A DNA stretch of 34,591 bases from Thiohalocapsa sp. (GTDB taxonomy: Bacteria; Pseudomonadota; Gammaproteobacteria; Chromatiales; Chromatiaceae): positions 1-34,591 of the forward strand of contig JAIPFF010000057.1 of NCBI GenBank assembly GCA_021736785.1. Direction: 5' to 3'. Under the pieces are notes generated by a model. That model searched no databases, was not told where the DNA came from, and was given only the letters and a program-made list of their open reading frames with translations. Shown here piece by piece: positions 1 through 8,176 of this stretch (position 1 is the first letter of the stretch; every line of letters begins with the position of its first letter). The translations under genes were made by a program, and so were the position numbers.

Positions 1-1
1 C

Positions 2-1126
2 CCCGGCAGGGCGGACGACGTGAGCGCGCTCGTTGCGCTGGAGAATGCCTGCTTCGACGGCGATCGCCTGACTCGGCGGCAGTTCCGCTACATGCTCGCC
101 CGCGCCCGTGCGACGCTGCTTGTCGCGGAGGACGCCGGTACCGTCGCTCATACGCCGCGTTCGCCGCTCGGCTACGTGCTGGTGCTGTTCAACCGGGCGA
201 CATCGGTTGCGCGCCTGTACTCCATCGCCGTCGCCGCCGAGGCCCGCGGGCGCGGCGTCGCAAAGGCCTTGGTGGAGGCCGCCGAACGGGCCACCTGGGC
301 GGCGGACCGCGCCTACCTCAGACTCGAGATTCGCCGCGACAACCCGGCCTCTCAGCGGCTCTTCGAGGGACTCGGCTACCGGCGCTTCGGCGTGCTGTCC
401 GACTACTACGAGGACCACATGGAGGCCCTGCGCTACGAGAAGACGTTGGCACGGCATCTGACGCGCACGCCGGCGCGGGTGCCGTTCTACGAGCAGACGC
501 TGGATTTTACCTGCGGCGCCTCGTCGCTGATGATGGCGATGCAGGCGCTGACCCCGGAGCTGTCGCTGGACCGCACGCTGGAGCTTCGCATCTGGCGCGA
601 GGCGACCACCATTTTCATGACCAGCGGCCACGGCGGCTGCGGGCCGTTCGGCTTGGCGCTCGCTGCCCGCGCGCGCGGCTACCGCGCGGAAGTATTCGTC
701 AACGACCGCGGCGTTCCGTTGATCGACTCGGTGCGCAGTCCCGACAAAAAAGAGGTCATGCGCCTGGTGCACGAGGAGATGGTGGCAGAGGCGCAACGGC
801 TCGGGATTCCGGTCACCTACGGGACGCTCGGGCTCGAGGAGTTGGAGCAGCGTTTCTGCGCCGGTGCGGTGCCGCTGGTGCTGATCAGCTCCTACCGTAT
901 CTATGCCGAGAAATTTCCCCATTGGGTCGTCGTCACCGGCTTCGATCAGGGCTTTGTCTACGTGCACGATCCTTACGTGGACTACGACAACGGCGAGCGA
1001 CCCGTCGATTCGATCAACATGCCGATTCAACAGTCCGAATTCCGGCGCATGGCCCGCTACGGCCGCGCCGGGCTGCAGGCGGTTGTCTTGATTTCGTTGC
1101 AGGAGCACGCGCACGGACATGGCTGA
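2..1126 (+). CDS. GNAT acetyltransferase / C39-peptidase-like fusion protein (5' partial)
   Basis: The reading frame is open to the left edge. Upstream of the GTG at 20 it reads PGRADDV, which continues the usual GNAT N-terminus, so the true start lies outside the window. Counting from that GTG, residues 1-150 are a GNAT acetyltransferase domain: RGRGVAKALVEAAE is the acetyl-CoA loop and NPASQRLFEGLGYRR the typical C-terminal part. Residues about 155-365 resemble papain-like C39 peptidases, with a candidate nucleophile Cys in DFTCGAS (near 164), His in FPHWVVV (near 300) and Asp in VHDPY (near 316). Such fusions are known beside RimK-type ligases, as here, where the next gene starts inside this one (8-base overlap). 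The natural substrate is unknown; peptide or protein tailoring is an inference from the neighbour. Confidence 0.88.
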   Translation, partial: PGRADDVSALVALENACFDGDRLTRRQFRYMLARARATLLVAEDAGTVAHTPRSPLGYVLVLFNRATSVARLYSIAVAAEARGRGVAKALVEAAERATWAADRAYLRLEIRRDNPASQRLFEGLGYRRFGVLSDYYEDHMEALRYEKTLARHLTRTPARVPFYEQTLDFTCGASSLMMAMQALTPELSLDRTLELRIWREATTIFMTSGHGGCGPFGLALAARARGYRAEVFVNDRGVPLIDSVRSPDKKEVMRLVHEEMVAEAQRLGIPVTYGTLGLEELEQRFCAGAVPLVLISSYRIYAEKFPHWVVVTGFDQGFVYVHDPYVDYDNGERPVDSINMPIQQSEFRRMARYGRAGLQAVVLISLQEHAHGHG

Positions 1127-2627
1127 GCATTTACTGCTTGTGGAGCAGGCCGCCGACTGGAAGCCGGACTTTCCGGACATGCCGGTGGTCACGGCGAGAG
1201 ACTATCTGAGCAGCCGTGGCGCGGAAGGCCCCGGGGGCTCGGCCAAGCGCCAGCCGCGGGTGATCAACCTATGCCGAAGCTACAGGTACCTGAGCATCGG
1301 CTACTACTGCTCGCTGCTCGCGGAGGCGCGCGGCCACAAAGTCGTACCGAGCGTGGGCACGATTCAGGAGCTCTCCAGCCGGGGCTTGTACGGACTGGCC
1401 ACGGAAGCGCTGAACGAGCGCGTGCAGCGCCTGCTCGGCAAGCGTCGGGGCGGCCCGCAGCCCGCCGCCTATGCGCTGACGATCTTTTTCGGCCAGTGCG
1501 GGATGCGCGAGCTGCAGCCGCTGGCACGGCAAATCTTCGAGACCTTCCGCTGCCCCATCCTGCGCGTCGAGCTCAAGCAGGGCGACCGCTCGCCGGCAGA
1601 TCCTTGGCGCATCGCGGCCGTCGGGGCCCTGTCGCTGAACGATTTGCCCGAGGCGCAGCAGCGCGAGTTTTTCGCGGCGCTGGAATGGTACCTTTCCCAA
1701 CGCTGGCGACGGCCGCGGGCGCGACTGGGCTATCGCTACGACCTTGCGATCCTGCACGACCCGCAGGAAGAGCTGCCGCCGTCCAACCCGAAAGCCCTCG
1801 CGCGCTTCCGCCGGGCCGGCAAAGCCCTCGGCGTCAACGTGGAGCTCATCCAGCGCAAGGACTACGGGCGTTTGGCCGAGTACGACGCGCTGCTGATCCG
1901 CGAGACCACCCGCATCGGCCATCACACCTTCCGCTTCGCCAAGAAGGCCGACAGCGAGGGCATGGTGGTCATCGACGACCCGGACTCGATTCTGCGCTGC
2001 ACCAACAAGGTATTTCTGGCCGAATTACTGGATACGCACCGAGTTCCCCGCCCGCGCACGCTGATCCTGCGCCGCGAGACGCTGCTCGATGCCGAGGCGC
2101 TCATCGGCTACCCGGTGGTGCTGAAGATCCCGGAAGGCTCGTTCTCGCGCGGTGTCTACAAGGCGGCGGATCGGACGGAGCTGAAATCATTCGCCAAGCG
2201 GCTGTTTCAGGAGTCGGACCTGATTCTGGCGCAGGAGTATCTGTATACCGAGTTCGACTGGCGCATCGGCATCCTGGCACGCAAGCCGATCTACGCCAGC
2301 AAGTACTACATGAGCCGCGATCATTGGCAAATCGTCCGCCATCACGGCGACGGCCGCCGCGAGGAGGGCCACTTCGACACGGTGGCGGTCGAGCAGGCGC
2401 CGGCGGACGTGGTGCGCGCGGCGCTGCGGGCGGCGAATTTGATCGGCGACGGGCTCTACGGCGTCGACGTCAAGGCCGCGAATGGGCGGGTCGTGGTCAT
2501 CGAGGTCAACGACAATCCCAATCTGGACGCCGGAATCGAGGACAAAGTGTTGGGCGACATGCTGTACCGGATGATCATCGAAAACATGGTAGCGCGGCTG
2601 GAGCGGCGCCGGGCGGGACTGCGCTGA
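1119..2627 (+). CDS. RimK-family ATP-grasp ligase with N-terminal RLAN domain
   Basis: This 502-residue protein has an N-terminal RimK-like ATP-grasp N-terminal (RLAN) region, roughly residues 45-185 (RVINLCRSYRYLSIGYYCS onward), a linker, and a C-terminal ATP-grasp fold from about residue 300. The ATP-grasp part shows YPVVLKIPEGSFSRGVYK (nucleotide-binding lysine and glycine-rich loop) and the metal-binding VIEVNDNPNLDAG near residue 460. ATP-grasp ligases of the RimK group join an amino acid or peptide to a carboxylate through an acyl phosphate. RimK itself adds glutamate to ribosomal protein S6, but the RLAN type has no substrate I can name. The ATG at 1119 overlaps the preceding stop by 8 bases, and its own stop overlaps the next ATG by one base, so all three genes are probably translated together. 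Confidence 0.9.
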   Translation: MAEHLLLVEQAADWKPDFPDMPVVTARDYLSSRGAEGPGGSAKRQPRVINLCRSYRYLSIGYYCSLLAEARGHKVVPSVGTIQELSSRGLYGLATEALNERVQRLLGKRRGGPQPAAYALTIFFGQCGMRELQPLARQIFETFRCPILRVELKQGDRSPADPWRIAAVGALSLNDLPEAQQREFFAALEWYLSQRWRRPRARLGYRYDLAILHDPQEELPPSNPKALARFRRAGKALGVNVELIQRKDYGRLAEYDALLIRETTRIGHHTFRFAKKADSEGMVVIDDPDSILRCTNKVFLAELLDTHRVPRPRTLILRRETLLDAEALIGYPVVLKIPEGSFSRGVYKAADRTELKSFAKRLFQESDLILAQEYLYTEFDWRIGILARKPIYASKYYMSRDHWQIVRHHGDGRREEGHFDTVAVEQAPADVVRAALRAANLIGDGLYGVDVKAANGRVVVIEVNDNPNLDAGIEDKVLGDMLYRMIIENMVARLERRRAGLR

Positions 2628-4162
2628 TGGGCCGCTATACGCCGGGGCGGGCCGATCTCGAGGCGGCGTTGGACCGTTATCGCGTCCTCTTCGACGACAT
2701 CGCCGCGGATTGGGACGGTTTTCTCGACGCCCTGCTGCGACCGCTGCCGACCTGTGTCTGGAGCAACCCGTTGCGGCTCGATGGCGAGGGGCTGGCGGCG
2801 CTGATCGCGGACGAGTCTCTGCCGCCCGGGCACGCCGCGCCGCAACCGATCGGCTGGCGCTCGGATTCGGCGCTCGGAATGGCCTTTCGGCTGCCGCCCG
2901 GTTTCAAGGCCGGCCAGCATTGGTGGTACTGCGCCGGGCTTGCCCATGCGCAGGAAGAGGTCTCGCAGCTGCCGGTCACGCTGATGGACCTGGCCCCGGG
3001 GCAGCGGGTGCTGGACCTGTGCGCCGCGCCCGGCGGCAAGACCGCGCAGATCGCACTGGCGCTCGGTAACCGGGGTACGCTGCTCGCGAACGATTTCTCC
3101 CCGGAGCGCATTGCCGCGCTGCAGGGCAACCTCGATCGGCTCGGCATCGTCAACTGCAGCACCACTTGGTGCGATGGCGGCAACTATCCGGCCGCGGCCG
3201 GGCAATTCGACCGCATCCTGGTGGACGCCCCCTGCTCCAGCGAGGGCACGCTGCGGCGCAACCGAAGTCTGGTCGTCAAGCTCGGCGAAGACCGCTCCGA
3301 GCGCATGCTGCGGCGCCAGCGCACGCTGCTGCGCAAGGCGCTGCAGCTGTGCCGCCCCGGCGGGCGCGTCGTCTACTCCACCTGCACCTTCGCGCCGGAA
3401 GAGAACGAGTGCATCGTCGCCGAGGCGCTGGAGGCTGCCGGCGGGCGCTTTCGGCTGCTGCCGATCCGCGTGGAAGGCCTGACCACCTCCCCCGGCGTGA
3501 CACGCTGGCAGGGCCGGACGCTCGATCCGAGCCTGGCCCGCTGCCTGCGGCTCTGGCCCCATGTCAACGACACCGGGGGTTTCTTTGTCGCCGTGCTCGA
3601 GAAAGAGGGCGCCGGCGACGGGATCACGGAGAGCGGGGCGGACATCGAGTCGCAAAGGGGGTCGCAAAGGGGGTCGCAGGCGGGCGCCGTGCCCGTCGCG
3701 GACTTGCAGCCCGATGTCGACGATGACCGCGGTTTGGCGCTGCTCGCCGAGCACTACGGATTGCCCGAGCGCCTCTGGGCGCAGTATCGGGTACATCGCC
3801 AGACGCGCCGGGGGCTGCATTTGGCCGCCGCGGACCACCTGCCGCCCGCCGTGCCGAAGGCGCAGGGCTCGGGGCTGTTCTTCCACCGCACCAATATCCG
3901 TCCGCCGAAGCTCACGACCGGCGGTGCACTGCTGCTCGGGGCGAGCGCGACCCGCCGCTTCATCGATGTCGATGCCGATCAGCGCGACGCCTATCTGCGC
4001 CGGCAGCCGCAAACGCCGAATCCCGCGCAAGTGCGCGATTGCCGCCCAGGGCACGTGCTGGTGCGCTACCGCGGCTTTGTCCTCGGCGTTGCGGTGCTGC
4101 ACCGCTCGGGCACGCTCGAGAGTCTGTTTCCGAGCCGCTGGAGCGGTTGTACCGCGGGTTGA
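2627..4162 (+). CDS. RsmB/RsmF-type RNA (cytosine-5-)-methyltransferase with C-terminal PUA-like domain
   Basis: A 511-residue protein starting at ATG 2627, whose A is the last base of the preceding stop. SAM-binding motif I is DLCAAPGGKT. The two catalytic cysteines of m5C RNA methyltransferases are present in VDAPCSSEGT (PC motif) and YSTCTFAPEENE (TC motif). The C-terminal third ends in a PUA-like module (GHVLVRYRGFVLGVAVLHR, then LFPSRWSG) as in RsmF/YebU, and its length also fits RsmF. The expected role is to methylate a specific cytosine of 16S rRNA, though tRNA cannot be excluded. Between the catalytic part and the C-terminal domain is a short linker encoded by a 12-base tandem repeat (SQRGSQRGSQAG). 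Coupling with the RimK-type ligase is unusual and may point to a shared ribosome-related role. Confidence 0.9.
   Translation: MGRYTPGRADLEAALDRYRVLFDDIAADWDGFLDALLRPLPTCVWSNPLRLDGEGLAALIADESLPPGHAAPQPIGWRSDSALGMAFRLPPGFKAGQHWWYCAGLAHAQEEVSQLPVTLMDLAPGQRVLDLCAAPGGKTAQIALALGNRGTLLANDFSPERIAALQGNLDRLGIVNCSTTWCDGGNYPAAAGQFDRILVDAPCSSEGTLRRNRSLVVKLGEDRSERMLRRQRTLLRKALQLCRPGGRVVYSTCTFAPEENECIVAEALEAAGGRFRLLPIRVEGLTTSPGVTRWQGRTLDPSLARCLRLWPHVNDTGGFFVAVLEKEGAGDGITESGADIESQRGSQRGSQAGAVPVADLQPDVDDDRGLALLAEHYGLPERLWAQYRVHRQTRRGLHLAAADHLPPAVPKAQGSGLFFHRTNIRPPKLTTGGALLLGASATRRFIDVDADQRDAYLRRQPQTPNPAQVRDCRPGHVLVRYRGFVLGVAVLHRSGTLESLFPSRWSGCTAG
3649..3684 (+). repeat. 12-bp tandem repeat inside the methyltransferase gene
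   Basis: GTCGCAAAGGGG occurs twice in perfect tandem (3649-3660, 3661-3672), followed by an imperfect third copy GTCGCAGGCGGG (3673-3684). Twelve bases keep the frame, so copy-number change would only lengthen or shorten the linker between the catalytic and PUA-like domains. Confidence 0.85.
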
Positions 4163-4175
4163 GTCGCCGCCGACG

Positions 4176-4445
4176 ATGATGGTTTTTACAATCCACTTCG
4201 CCGTCGCGCTGGCCGGCAGCGCGGCGCTCTTTTGGCTGTTCTTCCTGGCGGCCGGGGAGGAATCCACCTCCGCGCCCTTCGGGCTCGTCTTCGTCGCGCT
4301 AACCGCCGGCGTACTGGCGCAATTCCTGTCTGCTTGGTCGACGCCCCTGGTGCTCTATTTGTACTTGCTTGGCTGTCTGCGCGAGCACGCTGCAGCATGT
4401 TGCGCAGCCGATGCCGCCGGCCGAAACGCCGATGCGCTGCGTTGA
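4176..4445 (+). CDS. small hydrophobic membrane protein of unknown function
   Basis: An 89-residue protein starting at ATG 4176 (a second ATG follows at once), 13 bases after the methyltransferase stop. It has two likely membrane segments: FAVALAGSAALFWLFFLAAG near the N-terminus, and a second stretch from FGLVFVALTAGVLAQFL to LVLYLYLLGCL which may form one or two helices. The C-terminal 25 residues are polar with a cluster of Ala and Cys. I do not recognise the family. The spacing suggests it could be read through from the upstream operon. No clear ribosome-binding site is seen, so confidence is moderate. Confidence 0.55.
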   Translation: MMVFTIHFAVALAGSAALFWLFFLAAGEESTSAPFGLVFVALTAGVLAQFLSAWSTPLVLYLYLLGCLREHAAACCAADAAGRNADALR

Positions 4446-4512
4446 TGGCGCCATTGTCGGCTAGACTTCACCGCGGCGCGGCGGCTTGCGCCCCGACGAG
4501 ACAGCGACGGCG

Positions 4513-5280
4513 ATGATGGATATGCGGATGAATCGACTATTGAGTGTGCTCCTTTGCACGGCGCTTTGCGGCTGCCAGGCGTCGATGGACGCGACCACCC
4601 GCAACGGCGCCGCGGCCGCCGACGGTGCGACCGTCGGCGAGGCTGCCGCGCAAGAGCAGGACACGCGCACCGCGGCGGTAGGCGCGAGCGCCGGCGAGCC
4701 TGCCGCGCGCGATGCGGACACCCGGCGCGAGACGGCTGCCGGCGCCCCCGGCGCGCCTGGAACTGCGCCTGCAGAGCAGCAGCGCAGCGCGGCGGCGCCC
4801 GGCGACACCGGCGCTGCCTCGGCCCCGAAAGCCGCCTATCGACTGGGCCCCGGAGACAAGGTCCGCGTCACGATCTACGGCGATCCTTACTTATCCGGCG
4901 AGTTCAGGGTCACGACCGACGGCAAGATCTCGCTGGCGCTGATCGAGCCGGTCGATATCGCCGATCTCACCGTCCCCGAAGCCGAGGCCGCCATCGCCGA
5001 GGCGCTGGCCGGCGCCTTTATCGGCGAGCCCAAGGTCAGCGTCGACATCCTCGAGTACCGGCCCTTCTACATCATGGGCGCGGTGCAGAACCCGGGCGGC
5101 TATCCCTATGTCGCGGAAATGACCGTCCTGCATGCGATCTCCATCGCCGGCGGGTTTACGCCCGACGCCTCCAAGAGCCGGATTCTGATTCAGCGCGACG
5201 GCGAGACCGGCATTCGGGCCGGGTCGACAACGCCCGTGCAGCCCGGCGATGTCATCACCGTGAAAGAGCGATTCTTCTGA
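4513..5280 (+). CDS. polysaccharide export lipoprotein (Wza-like, Poly_export/SLBB)
   Basis: Starting at ATG 4513, the product has a lipoprotein signal peptide (MNRLLSVLLCTALCGCQAS, lipobox LCGC). About 85 Ala/Gly/Asp/Glu-rich low-complexity residues with loosely repeated AAxDxxTxxGExAA units follow. Then comes a Poly_export domain (YRLGPGDKVRVTIYGDPYL, DGKISLALIEPVDI) and an SLBB-type segment (FYIMGAVQNPGGYPYV, ITVKERFF at the end). Proteins of this family form or gate the outer-membrane export channel for capsule or exopolysaccharide. Here it stands alone: no Wzc kinase, glycosyltransferase or other export gene is nearby, so the substrate is unknown. A TTG at 4486 is an alternative start but would add a non-signal-like leader. 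The linker is long for the family. Confidence 0.85.
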   Translation: MMDMRMNRLLSVLLCTALCGCQASMDATTRNGAAAADGATVGEAAAQEQDTRTAAVGASAGEPAARDADTRRETAAGAPGAPGTAPAEQQRSAAAPGDTGAASAPKAAYRLGPGDKVRVTIYGDPYLSGEFRVTTDGKISLALIEPVDIADLTVPEAEAAIAEALAGAFIGEPKVSVDILEYRPFYIMGAVQNPGGYPYVAEMTVLHAISIAGGFTPDASKSRILIQRDGETGIRAGSTTPVQPGDVITVKERFF

Positions 5281-5770
5281 GCGCCGGGGCTTCGCCGGCC
5301 GTCCTGCCCGATAACTCGTGTCCGCTTCGGCATCCGGCGGCGTCTCATCGAGCGCCTGCCGGGCCCGCGCCCGGGTGGCGCAGACGCCGGCGGGCGGAAC
5401 GCGGATGATCGCGGCCGCCGCGGTACGCGACGTCGCTCGTCGCCCGTGCGTCGACCCGGCGAGCACGGGTTCGTCGTTAATCGTTGTCCGCCTTCACCCT
5501 ACCCGCGAATGCGCTCGACGCCGGTGCCGGCCGGCGATGCCGCCGTCTGTGACGCGCGTCCGGGCCTCCCGTTCCCGGCTCGGCTAATTCTGAAGGCAGT
5601 CGTGACGGGACGCTCCGCGCAGCCGCTGTTTCCGCCGCAAGTGCACGCCGAAGTGCCGCATCCCGTGCCACTGGGGTGCCCCGCACGCTGCGCCGATCGG
5701 TCCGTCACCTGCCCCGAAGCAACTCGCAGGCGCCGACCGGAGCGTCGAGTCACCGCGATAGGAGTAACGC
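5281..5770. other. intergenic region without a supported gene
   Basis: About 490 bases. Several open frames cross it, but their translations are Arg/Ala/Pro-rich without family resemblance, as expected by chance in GC-rich DNA. A short GC hairpin (GCCGGGGCTTCGCCGGC-like, about 5282-5300) follows the exporter stop but has no T-run. At the right end, GGAGTAACGC just before 5771 is a good ribosome-binding site for the next gene. No RNA gene or convincing promoter was recognised. Confidence 0.6.
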
Positions 5771-7462
5771 ATGTCTTTCCGCGATCGTGCCATCGGCAGC
5801 TTTCTCGGACTCGCGCTCGGAGACGCCTTCGGCCGGCCGCTGGAGCCGTTGCAGGGGGCCGCGGTGCGCGCCCTGCCGGTCGACGTTTCGGGCGATCGCT
5901 TCGATTGGGCCGACGCCACGCATATGGCGCTCTATCTGGCCTCGGCGATTCTCGAGCAGGCGCCCGATCGGCTCGACGAGAACGTCTTCGCGAAGTCCGT
6001 CGGCAAGGTCTTCTGCCGCTGGCTTGCGGACCCGTCGACGGCCAGCGCCGCGGCCGGAGCCGGTTGCTTGAAGGGCGTCGGCACTTGGTGCCGTACCCGC
6101 GATTGGCACACCAGCGGCGTACCCGATTCAGACGGCAGCGGCGCGGTGATGCGTATCGCGCCGCTCGGCGTCGCGTTTGCGGGCGCGGAGCTCGACCGCA
6201 CGGCCTTTATCTCCGCCAAGCTCACCCATGGACATCCGAATGCCGCCGAGGCAGCCGTGGCCGCCTGCCGGTTGCTGCGGGCGGTGCTGGTGCGAGGGCG
6301 GCTGGACAGTGCGCTGGTCGAGCAGACGGCGGCGGGGCTCGAGTCCGGCAGCATGGTTGCCGCCGCGCTGCGTGCGGCTATTCGGCAAGCAACGGAACCT
6401 CTGAACGGTTGGCTCGATGAGCGCGCAATCCCGTCCGGCGACGGCGGCTGGCGCGCGCCGAGCGCGCTCGGGCTGGCAGTGGCGGCGGCGCTGCGCTGGG
6501 GAGAAGATTTCTCCGTCGCGGTTGAGAAGTCCGCTCGCATCGACGGCAATAGCCAGTCGGTGGCGGCCTTGACCGGGATGTTTCTCGGCGCCGCCGGCGG
6601 CACCGCGGTGCTGCCGCCGGGCTGGTGCGCGGGGGTGCGCTCGCGCGAGATGCTCGAGACCCTGGCCCGGTCTCTGGCGGTGCGCGGCGAGCCCTGGGTC
6701 GCGGTGTCCGATCTGCATGGGCGTGCGGACAGGCTGCAGGCAGTCGTGGATTGGGCGGACCGGCGAATGACCGGCTGGCGGCTGGCGCTGCTCGGCAACT
6801 ACGTCGATAACGGTCCCGACGTCCCGGAGCTGCTCGATGCCATCGTGCGGCTCAAGGCCGAGCGCGGCGACGGCACCGTCGCGATCGCCGGCAATCACGA
6901 CTGCGTCTGCAGCCGCGCCTTGGAGACGCTGGAAGCCGGCGACGACGATGCGCATCGGTTTTGGGCCGGAGAGTGGCGTCGCGGGTATTGGAATCCCCTT
7001 GGCGATACGCCGAGCAGCTATGGCGCAATGCCGGGGGACATCGCCGGTCTCGCCCGGCGGATTCCGCCGGCCCATCGACGCCTGCTCGCGGATCTGCCCT
7101 GGTTCCACGACACCGGCCGGTGGCTGTTCGTCCATGCCGGGCTTGCCGCCGGGCAGATCGGGCCGCAGCTCGCCCATTTGTCCGAGCGCGATGCGCGGCC
7201 GGGACGCTACCGGGAAAACGGACTCGACCGCGGCCTGCCGCCGCACCTGTGCGGTCACAGCCTGGACGACGTCGCCGATGTGCGCTGGGACCGGGTCGTG
7301 GTGTCCGCACATTCGGCGCGCCGGCGCCCGCCCGGTTGGGAGGGTCCGAATCGGATCGCGCTGCGCGCCACCGAGCGCCCCGGTGACGACGTCTACGCCG
7401 TCCTGCTGCCCGATCGCGTCTATCTGCGACTGTGCCCCGGCGGCGACGCCGTCCCGGTCTGA
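5771..7462 (+). CDS. ADP-ribosylglycohydrolase-like / PPP-phosphatase-like fusion with altered catalytic sites
   Basis: A 563-residue protein with a strong ribosome-binding site (AGGAGTAACGC). Residues 1-300 have the ADP-ribosylglycohydrolase (DraG/ARH) fold signature: GSFLGLALGDAFG, GSGAVMRIAPLGV and SVAALTGMFLGAAGG. Residues 305-563 resemble calcineurin-type PPP phosphatases: SDLHGR, LGNYVDNGPD, AGNHDC, FVHAGL and VVSAHS. Key residues differ from the active families. The usual TDDT is ADAT (residues 47-50), the usual DxDT is NSQS (260-263), and the metal-bridging Asp of GDxVDRG is Asn343. The first domain has thus lost most of its metal ligands and may only bind ADP-ribose or a related ligand; the second may be impaired or altered. 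The gene appears to stand alone, so its role is unknown. Confidence 0.88.
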   Translation: MSFRDRAIGSFLGLALGDAFGRPLEPLQGAAVRALPVDVSGDRFDWADATHMALYLASAILEQAPDRLDENVFAKSVGKVFCRWLADPSTASAAAGAGCLKGVGTWCRTRDWHTSGVPDSDGSGAVMRIAPLGVAFAGAELDRTAFISAKLTHGHPNAAEAAVAACRLLRAVLVRGRLDSALVEQTAAGLESGSMVAAALRAAIRQATEPLNGWLDERAIPSGDGGWRAPSALGLAVAAALRWGEDFSVAVEKSARIDGNSQSVAALTGMFLGAAGGTAVLPPGWCAGVRSREMLETLARSLAVRGEPWVAVSDLHGRADRLQAVVDWADRRMTGWRLALLGNYVDNGPDVPELLDAIVRLKAERGDGTVAIAGNHDCVCSRALETLEAGDDDAHRFWAGEWRRGYWNPLGDTPSSYGAMPGDIAGLARRIPPAHRRLLADLPWFHDTGRWLFVHAGLAAGQIGPQLAHLSERDARPGRYRENGLDRGLPPHLCGHSLDDVADVRWDRVVVSAHSARRRPPGWEGPNRIALRATERPGDDVYAVLLPDRVYLRLCPGGDAVPV

Positions 7463-7517
7463 TGCCGCGGCCCAAACAGGCTTGCCGACTGCTGCATTGC
7501 CCGGACTGGCCGGGGCG

Positions 7518-7605
7518 GAGCCCTGAGCCCTGAGCCCTGAGCCCTGAGCCCTGAGCCCTGAGCCCTGAGCCGGAGCCTGAGCCGGAGCCGGAGCCGGAGC
7601 CGGAG
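7518..7605 (+). repeat. tandem heptamer and hexamer repeat tract
   Basis: Seven perfect copies of GAGCCCT run from 7518 to 7566, followed by six hexamers of GAGCCG (one copy is GAGCCT) from 7567 to 7602, ending GAG. The tract lies between the ARH-like fusion stop (7462) and the small gene at 7744, outside any supported coding sequence. The rest of the 280-base interval holds nothing else I can name. Such slippage-prone arrays can vary in copy number between strains. Confidence 0.95.
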
Positions 7606-7743
7606 GAAAGTCCGCTCAGCGGTGATGGCCGCACTGCGCTGGAGACGTCCGGCATTGCGTGCTAGCCTTCTGCGGCCGGTGCCGGAGCGCGCCGCCGCAG
7701 AGCCCCGATTGCCGACACCGCCGCTTGCATTCGTCCCGTCGCC

Positions 7744-8034
7744 ATGACCCAACCCGAGATCGTCGAGCAACTACTCGAACTGCTGAGCGAGCTGACCTCG
7801 GATACCGAGGGCTACCTCGAGCGCCAAGATGATGCGCAGCTCTGGTACAACCGCGGTTACGCGAACGGCATGGCGGCGGCGCTGCGCCAAGCCGGGCTCG
7901 GCGAGCGGGTCGACGCCCTGATCGGGGTCGATCCCTATGAAAACGCCCGCGATCAGGATCACTTGCCGTGGGGCAAGGCCTACGTGCACGGGCGCTCCAT
8001 GGGCGAGCGCGAGGCGCTCGATATCCTGTCGTAG
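7744..8034 (+). CDS. small hypothetical protein
   Basis: A 96-residue acidic soluble protein starting at ATG 7744. It begins with an amphipathic helix (EIVEQLLELLSELTSDTEGYL), contains LWYNRGYANGMAAALRQAG, a short run typical of helical alpha-proteins, and ends with ERE-ALDILS. There is no signal peptide or membrane segment, and I do not recognise the family. The protein-like composition and clear amphipathicity support a real gene, but the ribosome-binding site is weak. It is downstream of the tandem repeat tract and 142 bases before xthA. Function unknown. Confidence 0.65.
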   Translation: MTQPEIVEQLLELLSELTSDTEGYLERQDDAQLWYNRGYANGMAAALRQAGLGERVDALIGVDPYENARDQDHLPWGKAYVHGRSMGEREALDILS

Positions 8035-8176
8035 GGACCGGCCGGCGGCCGACGGCTCGTCGCCCGGCCGCGCGTGCGCCGCACCGATGCCTGATTCGCC
8101 GAGCCGGCCGCCGCCGTCTCGCGCGTAACTATTGCCGACGCCACCGTGCGGCGGCGTCCGCCCGAGGAAGGAACGC

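Noticed and set aside
2456-4267. 603-codon open frame on the minus strand
   Set aside because: It is antisense to the RsmF-type methyltransferase, which has complete catalytic motifs. The translation is Arg/Ala/Gln-rich without family resemblance, a GC-rich shadow frame.
7518-7605. possible CRISPR array
   Set aside because: The units are 6-7 bases, directly adjacent and have no spacers.
7420-7770. minus-strand frame encoding a Gly-Ser/Leu-Arg-Ala-Gln repeat protein
   Set aside because: The repeats are simply the translation of the GAGCCCT/GAGCCG tandem array. No ribosome-binding site or flanking domain supports a gene.
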